This document shows positions 9,315-18,760 of a stretch of DNA of 64,000 nt, piece by piece (within the stretch, counting starts at the first letter, position 1; each line of letters opens with the position of its first letter). The notes beneath the pieces are model-generated. The model ran no database searches. It worked only from the letters and a program-made list of their open reading frames with translations, and was not told where the DNA came from. Origin of the DNA: Candidatus Accumulibacter contiguus (GTDB lineage: Bacteria > Pseudomonadota > Gammaproteobacteria > Burkholderiales > Rhodocyclaceae); contig NZ_SPMX01000017.1 of assembly GCF_012940005.1 (NCBI RefSeq), forward strand, positions 39,225 through 103,224. The letters are read 5' to 3'. The translations under genes and the position numbers were made by a program.

Positions 9315-10060
9315 GGTGCCCGTCGCGTGGCAAAACAGAAGCCCTTGTTCTTGAGGCCGGAGATCAAAGGGTCCAGCATTGGCGCAAAGGGATCCTTGCG
9401 AGACCAGATACCGAGGTGGGCCATGACGATGTCGCCATCCTTGAGACGGTCGAGGGCGCGCTGCAGCAACACCGGGTTGGGGTAGGTGTCGGAAGGCAGT
9501 TCGTCACCGAGAAAACCCGCCGGCGCCCAGCCGACATGCTGGTAGCCACAGGCCTGCGCCGCAGCCAGGGTGTTCGGTGTGGTGCGGCCTCCCGGAGCGC
9601 GCCAGAGGGGATCGAGCCGACGACCGGTGAGTTCCTGGAAACGCACGTCGGAACGCTGCAACTCCTCGCAAACGGCGCGCGCGTCCAGGATCTCGGTGTG
9701 GCCATCCGGCAGCCGGTAGCGTACCTGCTGGCCGCTGTCGCTGCGAAAACTACCGTGCCGCCAGGTATGGCTGCCGAAGGCATGGCCTTCGGCGACGCGC
9801 GCCCGCCAGTAGGAAGCCCAACTGGCATCGAGGGCGTGATCGCCACGGCTGGTTTCTTCCTGCGCCAGAAAGAAGGTCGCCTTGACCCCGTGCCTGGCCA
9901 GGGTATCGGCAATCGATTCGGCATGGCGCATGTTGCCGGTGTCGAAGGTCAGGTAGAGCGTTCCTTTGCAGGCGGCAGCGGCGTGCGCGTCAGGAATGGC
10001 CAGCGCCGGCAGGGTCGACGTCAGCAGGGCCAGGAGCAGGTGTTGAAGCTCAGGTTTCAT
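9311..10060 (-). CDS. Exported polysaccharide deacetylase (NodB-like)
   Basis: A 249-residue protein with an N-terminal signal peptide ending near AIPDAHAAA. The NodB-fold motif 1 appears as LYLTFDTGN (usual form TFDDG, so the second Asp is replaced by Thr). The metal-binding histidines lie in SHTWRH. A WRAPGG motif and a late HLG motif follow. Family members remove acetyl groups from peptidoglycan or other glycans in the envelope. The Asp-to-Thr change removes one of the paired aspartates and may alter catalysis. The start ATG at 10060 overlaps the stop of the upstream gene. Confidence 0.85.
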   Translation of the reverse strand: MKPELQHLLLALLTSTLPALAIPDAHAAAACKGTLYLTFDTGNMRHAESIADTLARHGVKATFFLAQEETSRGDHALDASWASYWRARVAEGHAFGSHTWRHGSFRSDSGQQVRYRLPDGHTEILDARAVCEELQRSDVRFQELTGRRLDPLWRAPGGRTTPNTLAAAQACGYQHVGWAPAGFLGDELPSDTYPNPVLLQRALDRLKDGDIVMAHLGIWSRKDPFAPMLDPLISGLKNKGFCFATRRAP

Positions 10061-11043
10061 CTGAGGCCGGCATGGTTGACGAAAAATACGCCGTGCGGCG
10101 AACTGCCGACGCTGATCGAATGTTTGATTTTCTTGGTGACCAGGTCGAGGACCTGCACCTTGCGGGCAAAGCGTGCCGTCGTCCAGAGTTCCTTGCCGTC
10201 GGCGCGCACGATCATGTCGTCCGGTCCACCAGGGACCTCGTATTTTTCCACCACCGTCATCGTCTGCGTATCGAGCAGCGCAATGCTGCCATCGAGCGTA
10301 CGGTTGGAAACGTAGAAATGGCGTCCATCGCCCTTGGGCTGCAGATTGTGGGCCGCGGTGCCGGTAGGAATCTTCATGACGCTCTTGCGAGTGCGCCATT
10401 CGATGACCTCGACGACGCCTGCACCCATGCAGGCTACCAGGAGATTGCGATTGTCGGGTGACATCACGATCCCGGCCGGTGTTGCGGAAACCGGGATCAC
10501 CCAGGCGACGGTCTGCGTGCCCAGACTGATGGCCATGATCTCATTGGAGTCCTGGAGGGTCACGAAGACGAACTGGCTGTTATCGTCAAAAGCCATGTGC
10601 GATGGTGTTTTCGGCGCGGGCAGGCGGGCGATCAGCCGGAAGTCGCTGGGGTCATAGAGATCGACGCGGTCGAGGCGCAAGGAAGTGGCGACGAACCATT
10701 TGCGGTTCGGCGAAAAGCCCAGTTGATAGGGGTCCGAAATGTTGCGGATGCGTTTCTGCTCCTGACCAGTGTTCGGATCGAAGAATACCAGTTGGTTGGA
10801 AGCCGCACAGGCAACGATCAACGACTTGTCGTCGGGCGTCGGCATCAGGTGGTGCGGCTCCTTGCAGACGGGCACCTTGCCAGTGACCTGATAGGTTTCG
10901 CTATCGATCAGGCTGAGCGTGCCTTCCGCCGAATTGAGGGCGATCGCCAGCCCGGCGTGTGCGGCGACCACCGGGCACAGCAGTGGAACGATGAGTAGCC
11001 ATCCGGCAAGGTGGCGGAGGTAGCTTGCGAAGCAGGGGATCAT
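10057..11043 (-). CDS. Exported YVTN-type beta-propeller protein
   Basis: A 328-residue protein with a signal peptide (LLIVPLLCPVVAAHA) followed by about seven short repeats of the YVTN/NHL beta-propeller type. Examples are GTLSLIDSETYQVTGKVPV, NQLVFFDPNTGQEQKRI and GSIALLDTQTMTVVEKYEV. Such proteins are periplasmic or secreted scaffolds, often linked to metabolite binding. No catalytic residues can be identified. The ATG at 11043 is chosen because it directly precedes the signal peptide. It is the first gene of the overlapping trio with the deacetylase and the desaturase-like enzyme. Confidence 0.82.
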   Translation of the reverse strand: MIPCFASYLRHLAGWLLIVPLLCPVVAAHAGLAIALNSAEGTLSLIDSETYQVTGKVPVCKEPHHLMPTPDDKSLIVACAASNQLVFFDPNTGQEQKRIRNISDPYQLGFSPNRKWFVATSLRLDRVDLYDPSDFRLIARLPAPKTPSHMAFDDNSQFVFVTLQDSNEIMAISLGTQTVAWVIPVSATPAGIVMSPDNRNLLVACMGAGVVEVIEWRTRKSVMKIPTGTAAHNLQPKGDGRHFYVSNRTLDGSIALLDTQTMTVVEKYEVPGGPDDMIVRADGKELWTTARFARKVQVLDLVTKKIKHSISVGSSPHGVFFVNHAGLR

Positions 11044-11237
11044 CACGTGCGCAAAGAGAAAAAAGGATTTCGCCAAGTATAAGGCCCTTCGCCCTCGTCC
11101 AGACAATGTGCACGAGGCATTGTGGCGGATGTCCGGGCGACCCGGCCGGCATCGGCGCACGCACAACACGCATTCGATCATCGTGGCGCCTGGCCGGCGG
11201 CCAGGCGGGAGCAGCCGAAGTGACTCGCCATTTTCCC

Positions 11238-11266
11238 TTGAAAACATGTCAAGTATGCTATTTAAT
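11238..11266 (+). promoter_or_regulatory. Candidate sigma-70 promoter for the amylase gene
   Basis: TTGAAA (11238-11243) and TTTAAT (11261-11266) are separated by 17 bases in a locally AT-rich patch of an otherwise GC-rich region. The patch is 180 bases upstream of the amylase start. It is a sequence-only prediction. Confidence 0.35.
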
Positions 11267-11400
11267 GAGAAATGTAAGTGGCTTCGGCATCATCGCCATA
11301 CCGGCTCAGCCCATATGGTGCGTCATCCCGGCCTGGTTGGCGAGGCGACACGGAACTGGCCACACTGATCGGGGGGGCAAGCCGGTGCCTCTTCGTTGTT

Positions 11401-11435
11401 CGTCCATTTCGTCCATTTCGTCCATTCGTCCATGG
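11401..11435 (+). repeat. 9-bp tandem repeat CGTCCATTT before the amylase RBS
   Basis: Four consecutive units (CGTCCATTT, CGTCCATTT, CGTCCATT, CGTCCATGG) run straight into the GGAGG ribosome binding site at 11434-11438. Copy-number change here would alter the leader length of the amylase mRNA. Confidence 0.8.
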
Positions 11436-11446
11436 AGGTCTACATC

Positions 11447-13408
11447 ATGCAATTCGCCAAGCAGGCTCTCAAGAGTCCGCGGCCAGCCAGTATCCGCCGC
11501 AATGTCAAGCTGCCGCGTCGGCAGCACTATTTTCCATCACCGACAGACTGGCGAGACCAGGTGCTGTATTTTCTGTTGGTAGACCGTTTCAGCGACGCTG
11601 CCGAAGGGACGCGCCCCTTGCTCGACCGAAACAATCTCGCCGCTGCCCGGACTGCCCTGCCCAATGGTCAGGCGTGGCGCTGGGATCGCTGGGCGGCGTC
11701 GGGTGCCGATCGCTGGCAGGGCGGAACCCTGTCGGGCGTGCGCTCCAAGCTGGCATACCTGAAACGGCTTGGCGTGACGGCGCTGTGGCTGAGTCCGGTG
11801 TTCAAGCAGCGCGGGCATCTCGACAGCTATCATGGCTACGGTGTCCAGGACTTCCTCGATGTCGATCCGCGCTTCGGCAGTCGCGCCGATCTGCTTGCCT
11901 TGGTGGGGGAAGCGCACCAGGCCGGACTCCGGGTCATCTTCGACATCATTTTCAATCACTCGGGTTCCAACTGGGTTTATCCTGAGGGTACACCGGGTGG
12001 CACCTCGACGCCTTACTATACCCAGGGGCGTTACGCCTTCGGTGCATGGCTCGGCGACCAGGGACAGACGGTCGGCGCCATCGCCGGTCCCGAAGACGGT
12101 ATCTGGCCGAGCGAACTACAGGACCCGGAGTACTACACGCGCGCCGGCAGCGGCAGCCTTGGTGCCGGCGACATCAACGACCCGATTGCCGAGCACAAAC
12201 GCAGCGATTTCATCACGCTGCGGGATTTCAACCAGACCACGGCGCTGGGCGACCTGGCGCAGTGTTACAAGTACTGGATCGCGCTGAGCGACTGCGATGG
12301 CTTTCGGATCGACACGCTGAAGCACGTTTCGCTTGAAGACGCGCGCAACTTCTGCGGCGCGATCAAGGAATTCGCCAGCAACCTCGGCAAGGACGATTTC
12401 TTCCTCGTCGGTGAGGTGGCGGGTGGCGACTACGCCGAAGATCGCTATCTGGACGTTCTTGACCGCAACCTGAATGCCGCGCTCGACATTGGCGAGATGC
12501 GCCCGACGTTGAATGGCGTTGCCAAGGGCCTGGTGCACCCGCATGCCTACTTCGACGGTTTCAACCCGGGTTCTGCGGGCATGGGTTCGCACCGCAATCT
12601 CGGCAGCCGGCATGTTTCGATCCTCGACGACCATGACCATGTGTTTGGTCAGAAACTGCGTTTTTCGAGCGAGGCAGCATCGCAGCAGCAGATCGCTGCC
12701 GGCGTGGCCATGCAGGCCTTCACGCTGGGTATCCCGTGTGTCTATTACGGGACCGAGCAGAGCCTGGCAGGGCCGGAGCCGGCAGAGCGTTTCTGGCTGC
12801 CGGAGTGGAAGGGTTCGGATCGTTATCTCCGCGAAGCCATGTTCGGTCCGGTGCATCCGCTCCGGAGCGGGCGAGCCGGCCTGGAGTCTACTCAGGATCC
12901 GGATCTGCCTGGTTTTGGCCCGTTCGGAACCGCCGGCCATCACTGCTTCGACGAACAGAGCCCGGCCTTCATCCGCATTGCCGCGATCCATACGGTACGC
13001 GCGCAGTACCCGTGCCTGCGGCACGGTCGCCAGTACCTGCGCCCGATCTCCCTGTTCGGACGAGCCTTCGACGTCTACGGGCCGGGCGAGCTGATCGCCT
13101 GGTCGCGCATCCTTGATGACGAAGAGCTGCTGTGCGTGGTCAATGGCCATGGTACCGACGCACGTGGCGCCGACGTCCTGGTGGACAGCTCGCTCAGCCC
13201 GCCCGGGTCGGTGCTGACGGTGGTGCTGAACACCGCTCAGGCGGGCAGCGCGGCTGCGTATGCCGGACCGCATGCAGTGGGTTCGAGTCTGGTGGTGAAG
13301 CGGACCGGCGGCGGCATTGCCTTTGTCGAGATACGCAATTTGCCGCCTTCCGAAGTCCTGGTACTGGCGAATCATCCGCAGCCAGAGGAAGGCGAGATAT
13401 TGCCGTAA
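11447..13408 (+). CDS. GH13 alpha-amylase family glycosyl hydrolase
   Basis: A 653-residue alpha-glucan-acting enzyme. All conserved GH13 regions are visible: region I DIIFNH (166-171), region II GFRID with nucleophile Asp289, region III VGEV with acid/base Glu323, and region IV LDDHD (393-397). A C-terminal beta domain follows. No signal peptide is apparent, suggesting a cytoplasmic enzyme, possibly for glycogen or maltodextrin turnover. The exact specificity (amylase, trehalose synthase-like or transferase) is not settled. The ATG at 11447 was chosen for its GGAGG eight bases upstream. Confidence 0.9.
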   Translation: MQFAKQALKSPRPASIRRNVKLPRRQHYFPSPTDWRDQVLYFLLVDRFSDAAEGTRPLLDRNNLAAARTALPNGQAWRWDRWAASGADRWQGGTLSGVRSKLAYLKRLGVTALWLSPVFKQRGHLDSYHGYGVQDFLDVDPRFGSRADLLALVGEAHQAGLRVIFDIIFNHSGSNWVYPEGTPGGTSTPYYTQGRYAFGAWLGDQGQTVGAIAGPEDGIWPSELQDPEYYTRAGSGSLGAGDINDPIAEHKRSDFITLRDFNQTTALGDLAQCYKYWIALSDCDGFRIDTLKHVSLEDARNFCGAIKEFASNLGKDDFFLVGEVAGGDYAEDRYLDVLDRNLNAALDIGEMRPTLNGVAKGLVHPHAYFDGFNPGSAGMGSHRNLGSRHVSILDDHDHVFGQKLRFSSEAASQQQIAAGVAMQAFTLGIPCVYYGTEQSLAGPEPAERFWLPEWKGSDRYLREAMFGPVHPLRSGRAGLESTQDPDLPGFGPFGTAGHHCFDEQSPAFIRIAAIHTVRAQYPCLRHGRQYLRPISLFGRAFDVYGPGELIAWSRILDDEELLCVVNGHGTDARGADVLVDSSLSPPGSVLTVVLNTAQAGSAAAYAGPHAVGSSLVVKRTGGGIAFVEIRNLPPSEVLVLANHPQPEEGEILP

Positions 13409-13417
13409 GCACTGGTC

Positions 13418-13449
13418 GGTCGGGTCAGGCCGGAGGCCGTGACCCGACC
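13418..13449. terminator. Strong hairpin between convergent amylase and gloA genes
   Basis: GGTCGGGTCA (13418-13427) pairs with TGACCCGACC (13440-13449). An inner GGCC/GGCC stem lies between them. It begins 10 bases after the amylase stop and sits between convergent genes. There is no T-run, so it is either a weak intrinsic terminator or a 3'-end stabiliser. Confidence 0.55.
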
Positions 13450-13561
13450 TGCCGGCTGGAAGCGGTCTGCTTACGCAATGCCGACCCAGTGGCTGACGCC
13501 TCTCGCTCCTCGACTTTCACGGCAATCCGTGGCCTCCCTGCGTCCGGCTGGGACAAGGGCT

Positions 13562-13948
13562 TCACACCTTCTTCTGGATCAGTTCGATCTTGTAGCCATC
13601 GGGATCCTCGACGAAAGCGATCACCGTCGTGCCATGTTTCATCGGGCCGGCTTCACGCACCACCTTGCCAGCACGCGCCTTGATCTGTTCACAGGCGGCG
13701 TAGGCGTCGGGAACTTCGATTGCCACATGCCCGAAGCCGTTGCCGATTTCGTACGACGAGGTGTCCCAGTTGTGCGTCAGTTCCAGGACCGCGCCCTCCG
13801 ATTCCGGCCCGTAACCGACAAATGCCAGCGTGAAACGACCACTCGGGTAATCCTGGCGCCGCAACTCGCGCATCCCGAGGACTTCCGTGTAAAAGGCCAG
13901 CGAGCGATCGAGATCGCCGACCCGGAACATCGTATGCAGAATTCTCAT
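13562..13948 (-). CDS. gloA: Lactoylglutathione lyase (glyoxalase I)
   Basis: A 128-residue glyoxalase I that converts the hemithioacetal of methylglyoxal and glutathione into S-lactoylglutathione. The metal ligands His5, Glu56, His74 and Glu122 are at the same numbers as in the E. coli Ni-dependent enzyme. The protein is full length, cytoplasmic, and acts as a homodimer in this family. It lies 9 bases downstream of the ygjP-like gene on the same strand and may be its operon partner. Confidence 0.95.
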   Translation of the reverse strand: MRILHTMFRVGDLDRSLAFYTEVLGMRELRRQDYPSGRFTLAFVGYGPESEGAVLELTHNWDTSSYEIGNGFGHVAIEVPDAYAACEQIKARAGKVVREAGPMKHGTTVIAFVEDPDGYKIELIQKKV

Positions 13949-13957
13949 GTCTTCTCC

Positions 13958-14488
13958 TCACCAGTATGGGCAATGCGTCGCGCAGCGCCTGAGTTCTGCG
14001 CGTGCGCTCCGGTAGTCGGGGTACAGCTCTGCGACGATCGACCAGAAACGTGCGCCGTGATTCATTTCGCGCAGATGTGCGAGTTCGTGGATCACCACGT
14101 AGTCGATCAACGGCGGCGCAAAGTGGATCAGCCGCCAGTTCAGGCGAATGCCGGTACGCCGGCTGCAACTGCCCCAGCGCGTGCGCGCCGCCGATAGCGA
14201 GAGCGCGGGCAGGTCGACACCAAGCTGTGGTGCGTAATGAGCGAGCCGTTCGACGAACAACGCCCGCGCTCGTTCACGCAGTGCTTTCTCGAGCAGCCGC
14301 GGCGCCTCGCTCGGCGAACGCAGGCACAGAGTCAGTGCCTGCCCGGCAGTCTGCAGGTTCCAGACGATGCGATTGGCGCCGAGCGCCAGGCGGATGCTGA
14401 TCAAGCTCCCGAGCATTGGCAGTTGCATGCCATCGACGATGCCGTGCGACGTTTCGCCGGCCGGCGGCTGCTCAGGCGGCCACGGCAT
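13958..14488 (-). CDS. YgjP/SprT-like M48-type metallopeptidase (DUF45)
   Basis: A 176-residue protein with the zinc motif HELAHLREMNH (134-144), which is HExxH followed by a third histidine. The preceding RTRWGSCSRRTGIRLNWRL is the hallmark of the YgjP family. The biological substrate of this family is poorly known. It overlaps the 3' end of plsC by 17 bases, so it belongs to the gmhB-plsC operon. The start at 14488 is the one that gives this overlap; a shorter start at MQLPML is possible. Confidence 0.85.
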   Translation of the reverse strand: MPWPPEQPPAGETSHGIVDGMQLPMLGSLISIRLALGANRIVWNLQTAGQALTLCLRSPSEAPRLLEKALRERARALFVERLAHYAPQLGVDLPALSLSAARTRWGSCSRRTGIRLNWRLIHFAPPLIDYVVIHELAHLREMNHGARFWSIVAELYPDYRSARAELRRCATHCPYW

Positions 14489-15218
14489 CGGCAGGCACTC
14501 TGTAGCGATGCGGCGACAGACGCCGCATTTCGGCCTCGATCCAGGCAGACGCCAGGGCGTTGATTTTCACTGCCGTCTTGCCGACAGGATCGATCGCTGG
14601 ACCGATACTGATGGTGATCAAGCCGGGGGAAATGGCAAAGCTGCTTTTTTTCCAGATTTCGCCGGCGTTGTGTGCCACGGGAACGACCTTGGCCGAGCTG
14701 CGAACGGCGAGATGCGCACCACCGGGTTTGTAACGTTCCGTTTCTCCGGGGGCAACGCGCGTTCCTTCGGGGAAGATCACCACCCAGTAGCCGGCCGCGA
14801 GGCGTTCACGTCCCTGATCGAAGATCTGCTTGAGTGCATCCTTGGCTGCTGCCCGATCGATCGAGATCATCTTCATCGCCGCCAGTCCCCAGCCAAAGAA
14901 GGGTACTCGCAACAGTTCCTTCTTGAGCACGAAGACCAGCGGTGGAAAGACCTCCTGCAGGCCGACCGTTTCCCAGGCCGACTGATGTTTGGCGAGCACC
15001 ACCGAAGGTTCGGCCGGGATGTTCTCGCGGCCGAGCACGCAGTAGCGGATACCGAGCACGTAGCGGCAGAGGGCCATGAAACCCTTTCGCCAGATCGCGA
15101 TGATGCGGTAACGCGCCGACATGGGAAAAAATACCGCCAGCGAAACGAGCACCCCAAAGGGAATCGTCAACAGACTGAGCAGCAGGAGGAACAGCACTGT
15201 GCGAAAGGCCGCCATCAC
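14472..15218 (-). CDS. plsC: 1-acyl-sn-glycerol-3-phosphate acyltransferase
   Basis: A 248-residue membrane acyltransferase that makes phosphatidic acid from lysophosphatidic acid. A hydrophobic N-terminus is followed by KHQSAWE (77-83), which holds the HX4 catalytic block with Glu instead of the usual Asp, and by FPEGTR (149-154). The gmhB-plsC order directly after glyS is common in betaproteobacteria. The start overlaps the gmhB stop (ATGA). HX4E occurs in part of this family, so the change is probably functional. Confidence 0.93.
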   Translation of the reverse strand: MMAAFRTVLFLLLLSLLTIPFGVLVSLAVFFPMSARYRIIAIWRKGFMALCRYVLGIRYCVLGRENIPAEPSVVLAKHQSAWETVGLQEVFPPLVFVLKKELLRVPFFGWGLAAMKMISIDRAAAKDALKQIFDQGRERLAAGYWVVIFPEGTRVAPGETERYKPGGAHLAVRSSAKVVPVAHNAGEIWKKSSFAISPGLITISIGPAIDPVGKTAVKINALASAWIEAEMRRLSPHRYRVPADAVAA

Positions 15219-15751
15219 GAAATCAGGAGGTGGTTGGCTGCTGCGGCGAGATCAGGGAAGATCAGCGTACCTTCCGGAAGACCGCCTTCCGCGTGTGTCT
15301 GTGTTCCTTTGCCGGTCATCACCAGCAACGGTTTCGCCCCCACCGCGACGGCGGCCTGCAGGTCGCGCAGTGAATCGCCGATCGCCGGTACGCCCTCCAG
15401 ACCGACGTTGAAGCATTTGGAAATCCGTTCGAACATGCCGGTTCTTGGTTTCCGGCAATTGCAGCCGGCATCGATCGGGTGCGGACAATAGAAAATCGCG
15501 TCGATGCGTCCGCCGGCAGCGTGTACGGCGCGGTGCATCTTGTCGTGGATGGCATTCAGCGTATCCATGTCGAACAGGCCGCGCCCAATGCCGGACTGGT
15601 TGGTCGCCACCACCACGCGGTAGCCGGCCTGATTGAATCTGGCAATGGCCTCGATGCTGCCAGGGATGGGACGCCATTCCGCCGGCGACTTGATGAACTG
15701 CTTCGAGTCGTAGTTGATGACGCCATCGCGGTCGAGAATCACGAGCTTCAT
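15215..15751 (-). CDS. gmhB: D-glycero-beta-D-manno-heptose 1,7-bisphosphate 7-phosphatase
   Basis: A 178-residue HAD phosphatase of the LPS heptose pathway. The HAD motif I is ILDRDGV (nucleophile Asp7, acid/base Asp9). The structural zinc site is C89-H91-C97-C99 in CPHPIDAGCNC. Motif IV residues lie in IGDSLRD. The start ATG overlaps the glyS stop (ATGA), placing it in an operon glyQ-glyS-gmhB-plsC-ygjP-gloA. Confidence 0.94.
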   Translation of the reverse strand: MKLVILDRDGVINYDSKQFIKSPAEWRPIPGSIEAIARFNQAGYRVVVATNQSGIGRGLFDMDTLNAIHDKMHRAVHAAGGRIDAIFYCPHPIDAGCNCRKPRTGMFERISKCFNVGLEGVPAIGDSLRDLQAAVAVGAKPLLVMTGKGTQTHAEGGLPEGTLIFPDLAAAANHLLIS

Positions 15752-17820
15752 ACGGCCAGCTTGGAGATGTCGGCGACGGCATTGAGCTGGTCGAAAAGCG
15801 CTCTCAGGAGGCCCAGACGGTTGTTGCGCAGCAGCGGTTCGTGTACGTTCACCATCACTTCGTCGAAAAAGCGGTCGACTTCGCTGTGCACCGAGGCGAG
15901 GACCTTGAGCGCATCCGTATAGTCTTCGTTGGCGACATGCGACCTGAGCAGTGGCGCGATCAACAGCACACGCTCGAACAGGGCCTTCTCGGCGTCTTCC
16001 TCAAGCAAGGCGATGTCCGGCTCGGGCAGGCTTTGCTCGGCTTTCTTCAGGATGTTGCCGATGCGCTTGTTGGCAGCCGCCAGCGCCAGCGACTCGGGGA
16101 GGAGCAGGAACTCGCGCACCGCCGCCAGCTTGGCGGGCACCAGATCAATGCGCGTCGGTCTTTGCGCCAGCACCGCTTCGATGACGTCGGGCGCATGCCC
16201 GGCGTCCTTGAGCATGCCGCGCAGACGGTCATGGAGGAAGGCGAGCAAAGGTTCATCGACGGCGGCGAGCGGGATTCCCTGTTTGACCAGCTCCGCCTTT
16301 GAGTCCTTGATCAGTTCACCGAGGTCGAGCGGCAGCGGCGTCTCCATCAGGATGCGCAGTACCCCGAGGGCGGCGCGCCGCAGGCCGAAGGGGTCCTTGT
16401 CGCCGGTCGGTAGCTGCCCGATACCGAAGAAGCCGACCAGCGAATCGATCTTGTCGGCCAGCGCGGCGGCACAGGCAATGTTGCCTGCGGGCAGCGCGTC
16501 GCCGGCAAAGCGCGGTCGGTAATGCTGTTCGATGGCGTCGGCAACCACCGCCAGACCCCCTTCGTGCAGCAGGTAATAGCGGCCCATGATTCCCTGCAGT
16601 TCCGGGAATTCGCCAACCATGTCGGTCAACAGATCGATCTTGGCGAACAGCGCAGCCCGTTCGGCGAGATTGGCTTCGGCGCCGAGTCTTTCGGCAATGC
16701 TGCGGGCGATGCGCCCCATTCGCTGCGCACGGTCGCCGAGCGAGCCGAGCTTGTGATGATAGACCACCGAGCCCAGCGAGGTGACGCGGGCGGCAAAGCC
16801 GTTCTTGCGGTCCTGGTCGTAGAAGAAGCGGGCGTCCGAGAGGCGGGGGCGGACGACGCGCTCGTTGCCCCGGATGATGTTGGCCGGGTCACTGACCTGC
16901 ATGTTGGAGACGATCAGGAATTTGTTGAGCAGCCTGCCTTTGCCATCGAGTAGCGGGAAGTATTTCTGGTTTTGCTGCATCGTCAGGATCAGACATTCCT
17001 GTGGCACTTCGAGGTATTCGGCTTCGAACTCGCCGACATAAACCACCGGCCACTCGACCAGCGACGTCACTTCGTCGAGCAGACCATCGGCCGGATGGAT
17101 GCGGGCAGCTAGCTTGCCGGCGGCGGCGTCGAGCTGCGCGGCGATGCTTGCACGCCGCTCTGCAAATGACACGACGACCTTGCCCGCAGCCAGTCTGGCC
17201 ACATACTCGTCAGGATGGTCGATGACGATCTCGCCGCTCGACAGGAAGCGGTGACCCCGTGTCGTCCGGCCACTGTGCAGCCCGAGGACTTCACCGGCAA
17301 GGACGCGCTTGCCGTGCAGGAGAATCAGTCCATGCACGGGGCGGACGAACTGGTGTTCGGAATCTCCCCAGCGCATCAGCTTCGGGATTGGCAGTTTCCG
17401 GAGCGACTGGGCAACGATGTCGGCCAGGTGCAGAGCGAGTTCCTCGCCCTTTTTCTCGCGCCGGGCAACGAAGTATTCGCCCTTGCTGTCAGTCGTCGTC
17501 GCGAGTTGGTCGAAACTCACGCCGGCCGCACGCATGAAGCCTTCGAGTGCCCGGGTCGGTTTGCCTGCGGCGTCCAGCGCACCGGCAACGCCGGGGCCTT
17601 TCTTTTCCAGTATGCGGTCGGGCTGCCGGGCGGCAATCCCGGTGATGGTCAGTGCCAGGCGGCGTGGGGTGGCGTAAGCGGTGCATACGCTGTCCGGGGC
17701 AGCGAACTCCTGTGCCTTGAGCGCAGAAAAAACCGCCTCGGCGAAGGCCTCGGACAGCGACTTGAGTGATTTCGGTGGCAGCTCTTCGCTGCGCAGCTCA
17801 ATCAGGATGGTTTCGTTCAT
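15748..17820 (-). CDS. glyS: Glycine--tRNA ligase, beta subunit
   Basis: A 690-residue beta subunit of the heterotetrameric glycyl-tRNA synthetase. It carries the tRNA-binding and HD-like regions and a C-terminal anticodon-binding DALR domain. The N-terminus LIELRSEELPPKSL is characteristic. The ATG at 17820 follows the glyQ stop by one base. The full length matches the family. It is essential for translation. Confidence 0.97.
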   Translation of the reverse strand: MNETILIELRSEELPPKSLKSLSEAFAEAVFSALKAQEFAAPDSVCTAYATPRRLALTITGIAARQPDRILEKKGPGVAGALDAAGKPTRALEGFMRAAGVSFDQLATTTDSKGEYFVARREKKGEELALHLADIVAQSLRKLPIPKLMRWGDSEHQFVRPVHGLILLHGKRVLAGEVLGLHSGRTTRGHRFLSSGEIVIDHPDEYVARLAAGKVVVSFAERRASIAAQLDAAAGKLAARIHPADGLLDEVTSLVEWPVVYVGEFEAEYLEVPQECLILTMQQNQKYFPLLDGKGRLLNKFLIVSNMQVSDPANIIRGNERVVRPRLSDARFFYDQDRKNGFAARVTSLGSVVYHHKLGSLGDRAQRMGRIARSIAERLGAEANLAERAALFAKIDLLTDMVGEFPELQGIMGRYYLLHEGGLAVVADAIEQHYRPRFAGDALPAGNIACAAALADKIDSLVGFFGIGQLPTGDKDPFGLRRAALGVLRILMETPLPLDLGELIKDSKAELVKQGIPLAAVDEPLLAFLHDRLRGMLKDAGHAPDVIEAVLAQRPTRIDLVPAKLAAVREFLLLPESLALAAANKRIGNILKKAEQSLPEPDIALLEEDAEKALFERVLLIAPLLRSHVANEDYTDALKVLASVHSEVDRFFDEVMVNVHEPLLRNNRLGLLRALFDQLNAVADISKLAV

Positions 17821-17821
17821 G

Positions 17822-18727
17822 TCATTGCACCCCAGTGCCAGCGGCCGCCTTGCACATCGGGAAGCCGAGGGCCTGGCGGGAATCATGGTAAGCCTGGGCA
17901 ACTTCGCGCGCCAGGGCGCGCACGCGGCCGATGTAGGCTGCCCGTTCAGTCACCGAAATGGCGCCGCGCGCATCCAGCAGATTGAAGGTGTGCGAGCACT
18001 TCATCACCATTTCGTAGCCCGGAAGTGCCAGGCCGGCAGCGATCAGACGCCGGGCTTCGGATTCGTGCTCGCCGAAATGACGGAACAACATCTCGACATT
18101 GGAATGCTCGAAGTTGTACTTCGACTGTTCGACCTCGTTCTGGTGATAGACGTCACCGTAGCTCACCCGATAGCCCGGCCCCTCTGCCCAGACCAGGTCG
18201 AAAACGTTTTCTACTCCTTGCAGATACATCGCCAGGCGCTCGATGCCGTAAGTGATCTCGCCGAGGACCGGTTTGCAGGGGAGAGAGCCGACTTCCTGGA
18301 AATAAGTGAACTGCGTCACCTCCATGCCGTCGAGCCAGACTTCCCAACCGAGTCCCCAGGCGCCGAGGGTCGGGCTTTCCCAGTCATCCTCGACGAAACG
18401 GATGTCATGTTGGGCGGTATCGATCCCGAGCGCACGCAGAGAGTCGAGATATAGCTCCTGGATGTCGTCGGGCGAGGGCTTGAGCACCACCTGATACTGG
18501 TAGTAATGCTGCAAGCGATTCGGGTTCTCGCCGTAGCGCCCGTCCTTGGGCCGCCGCGATGGCTGTACATAAGCCGCATTCCACGGCTCGGGGCCAATCG
18601 CGCGCAGGAAGGTGGCGGTATGAAAGGTGCCGGCACCGACTTCGATGTCGTAGGGCTGCAGCAGCGCGCAACCCTGCTGGTTCCAGAAATCCTGGAGACG
18701 CAGTATTACTTCCTGAAACGTGGGCAT
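17822..18727 (-). CDS. glyQ: Glycine--tRNA ligase, alpha subunit
   Basis: A 301-residue catalytic alpha subunit, class II synthetase type. The opening [18 protein letters not shown], the block [17 protein letters not shown], and [17 protein letters not shown] are strongly conserved. It adenylates glycine and charges tRNA(Gly) together with GlyS, whose gene follows directly. The gene is full length. Confidence 0.97.
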   Translation of the reverse strand: MPTFQEVILRLQDFWNQQGCALLQPYDIEVGAGTFHTATFLRAIGPEPWNAAYVQPSRRPKDGRYGENPNRLQHYYQYQVVLKPSPDDIQELYLDSLRALGIDTAQHDIRFVEDDWESPTLGAWGLGWEVWLDGMEVTQFTYFQEVGSLPCKPVLGEITYGIERLAMYLQGVENVFDLVWAEGPGYRVSYGDVYHQNEVEQSKYNFEHSNVEMLFRHFGEHESEARRLIAAGLALPGYEMVMKCSHTFNLLDARGAISVTERAAYIGRVRALAREVAQAYHDSRQALGFPMCKAAAGTGVQ

Positions 18728-18760
18728 GGGAGAACTTCGGATAAAAGCGAAAGCGCGATT

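Larger units (their letters stand above)
11044..11446. other. Divergent intergenic region between beta-propeller and amylase genes
   Basis: About 400 bases with no convincing gene. It must hold divergent promoters for the minus-strand propeller operon and the plus-strand amylase. Besides the candidate promoter at 11238-11266 and the short tandem repeat just before the amylase ribosome binding site, I see nothing identifiable. Confidence 0.6.

Noticed and set aside
12116..13375. Minus-strand open frame of 419 codons
   Set aside because: Antisense to the GH13 amylase, low-complexity composition, no conserved motif.
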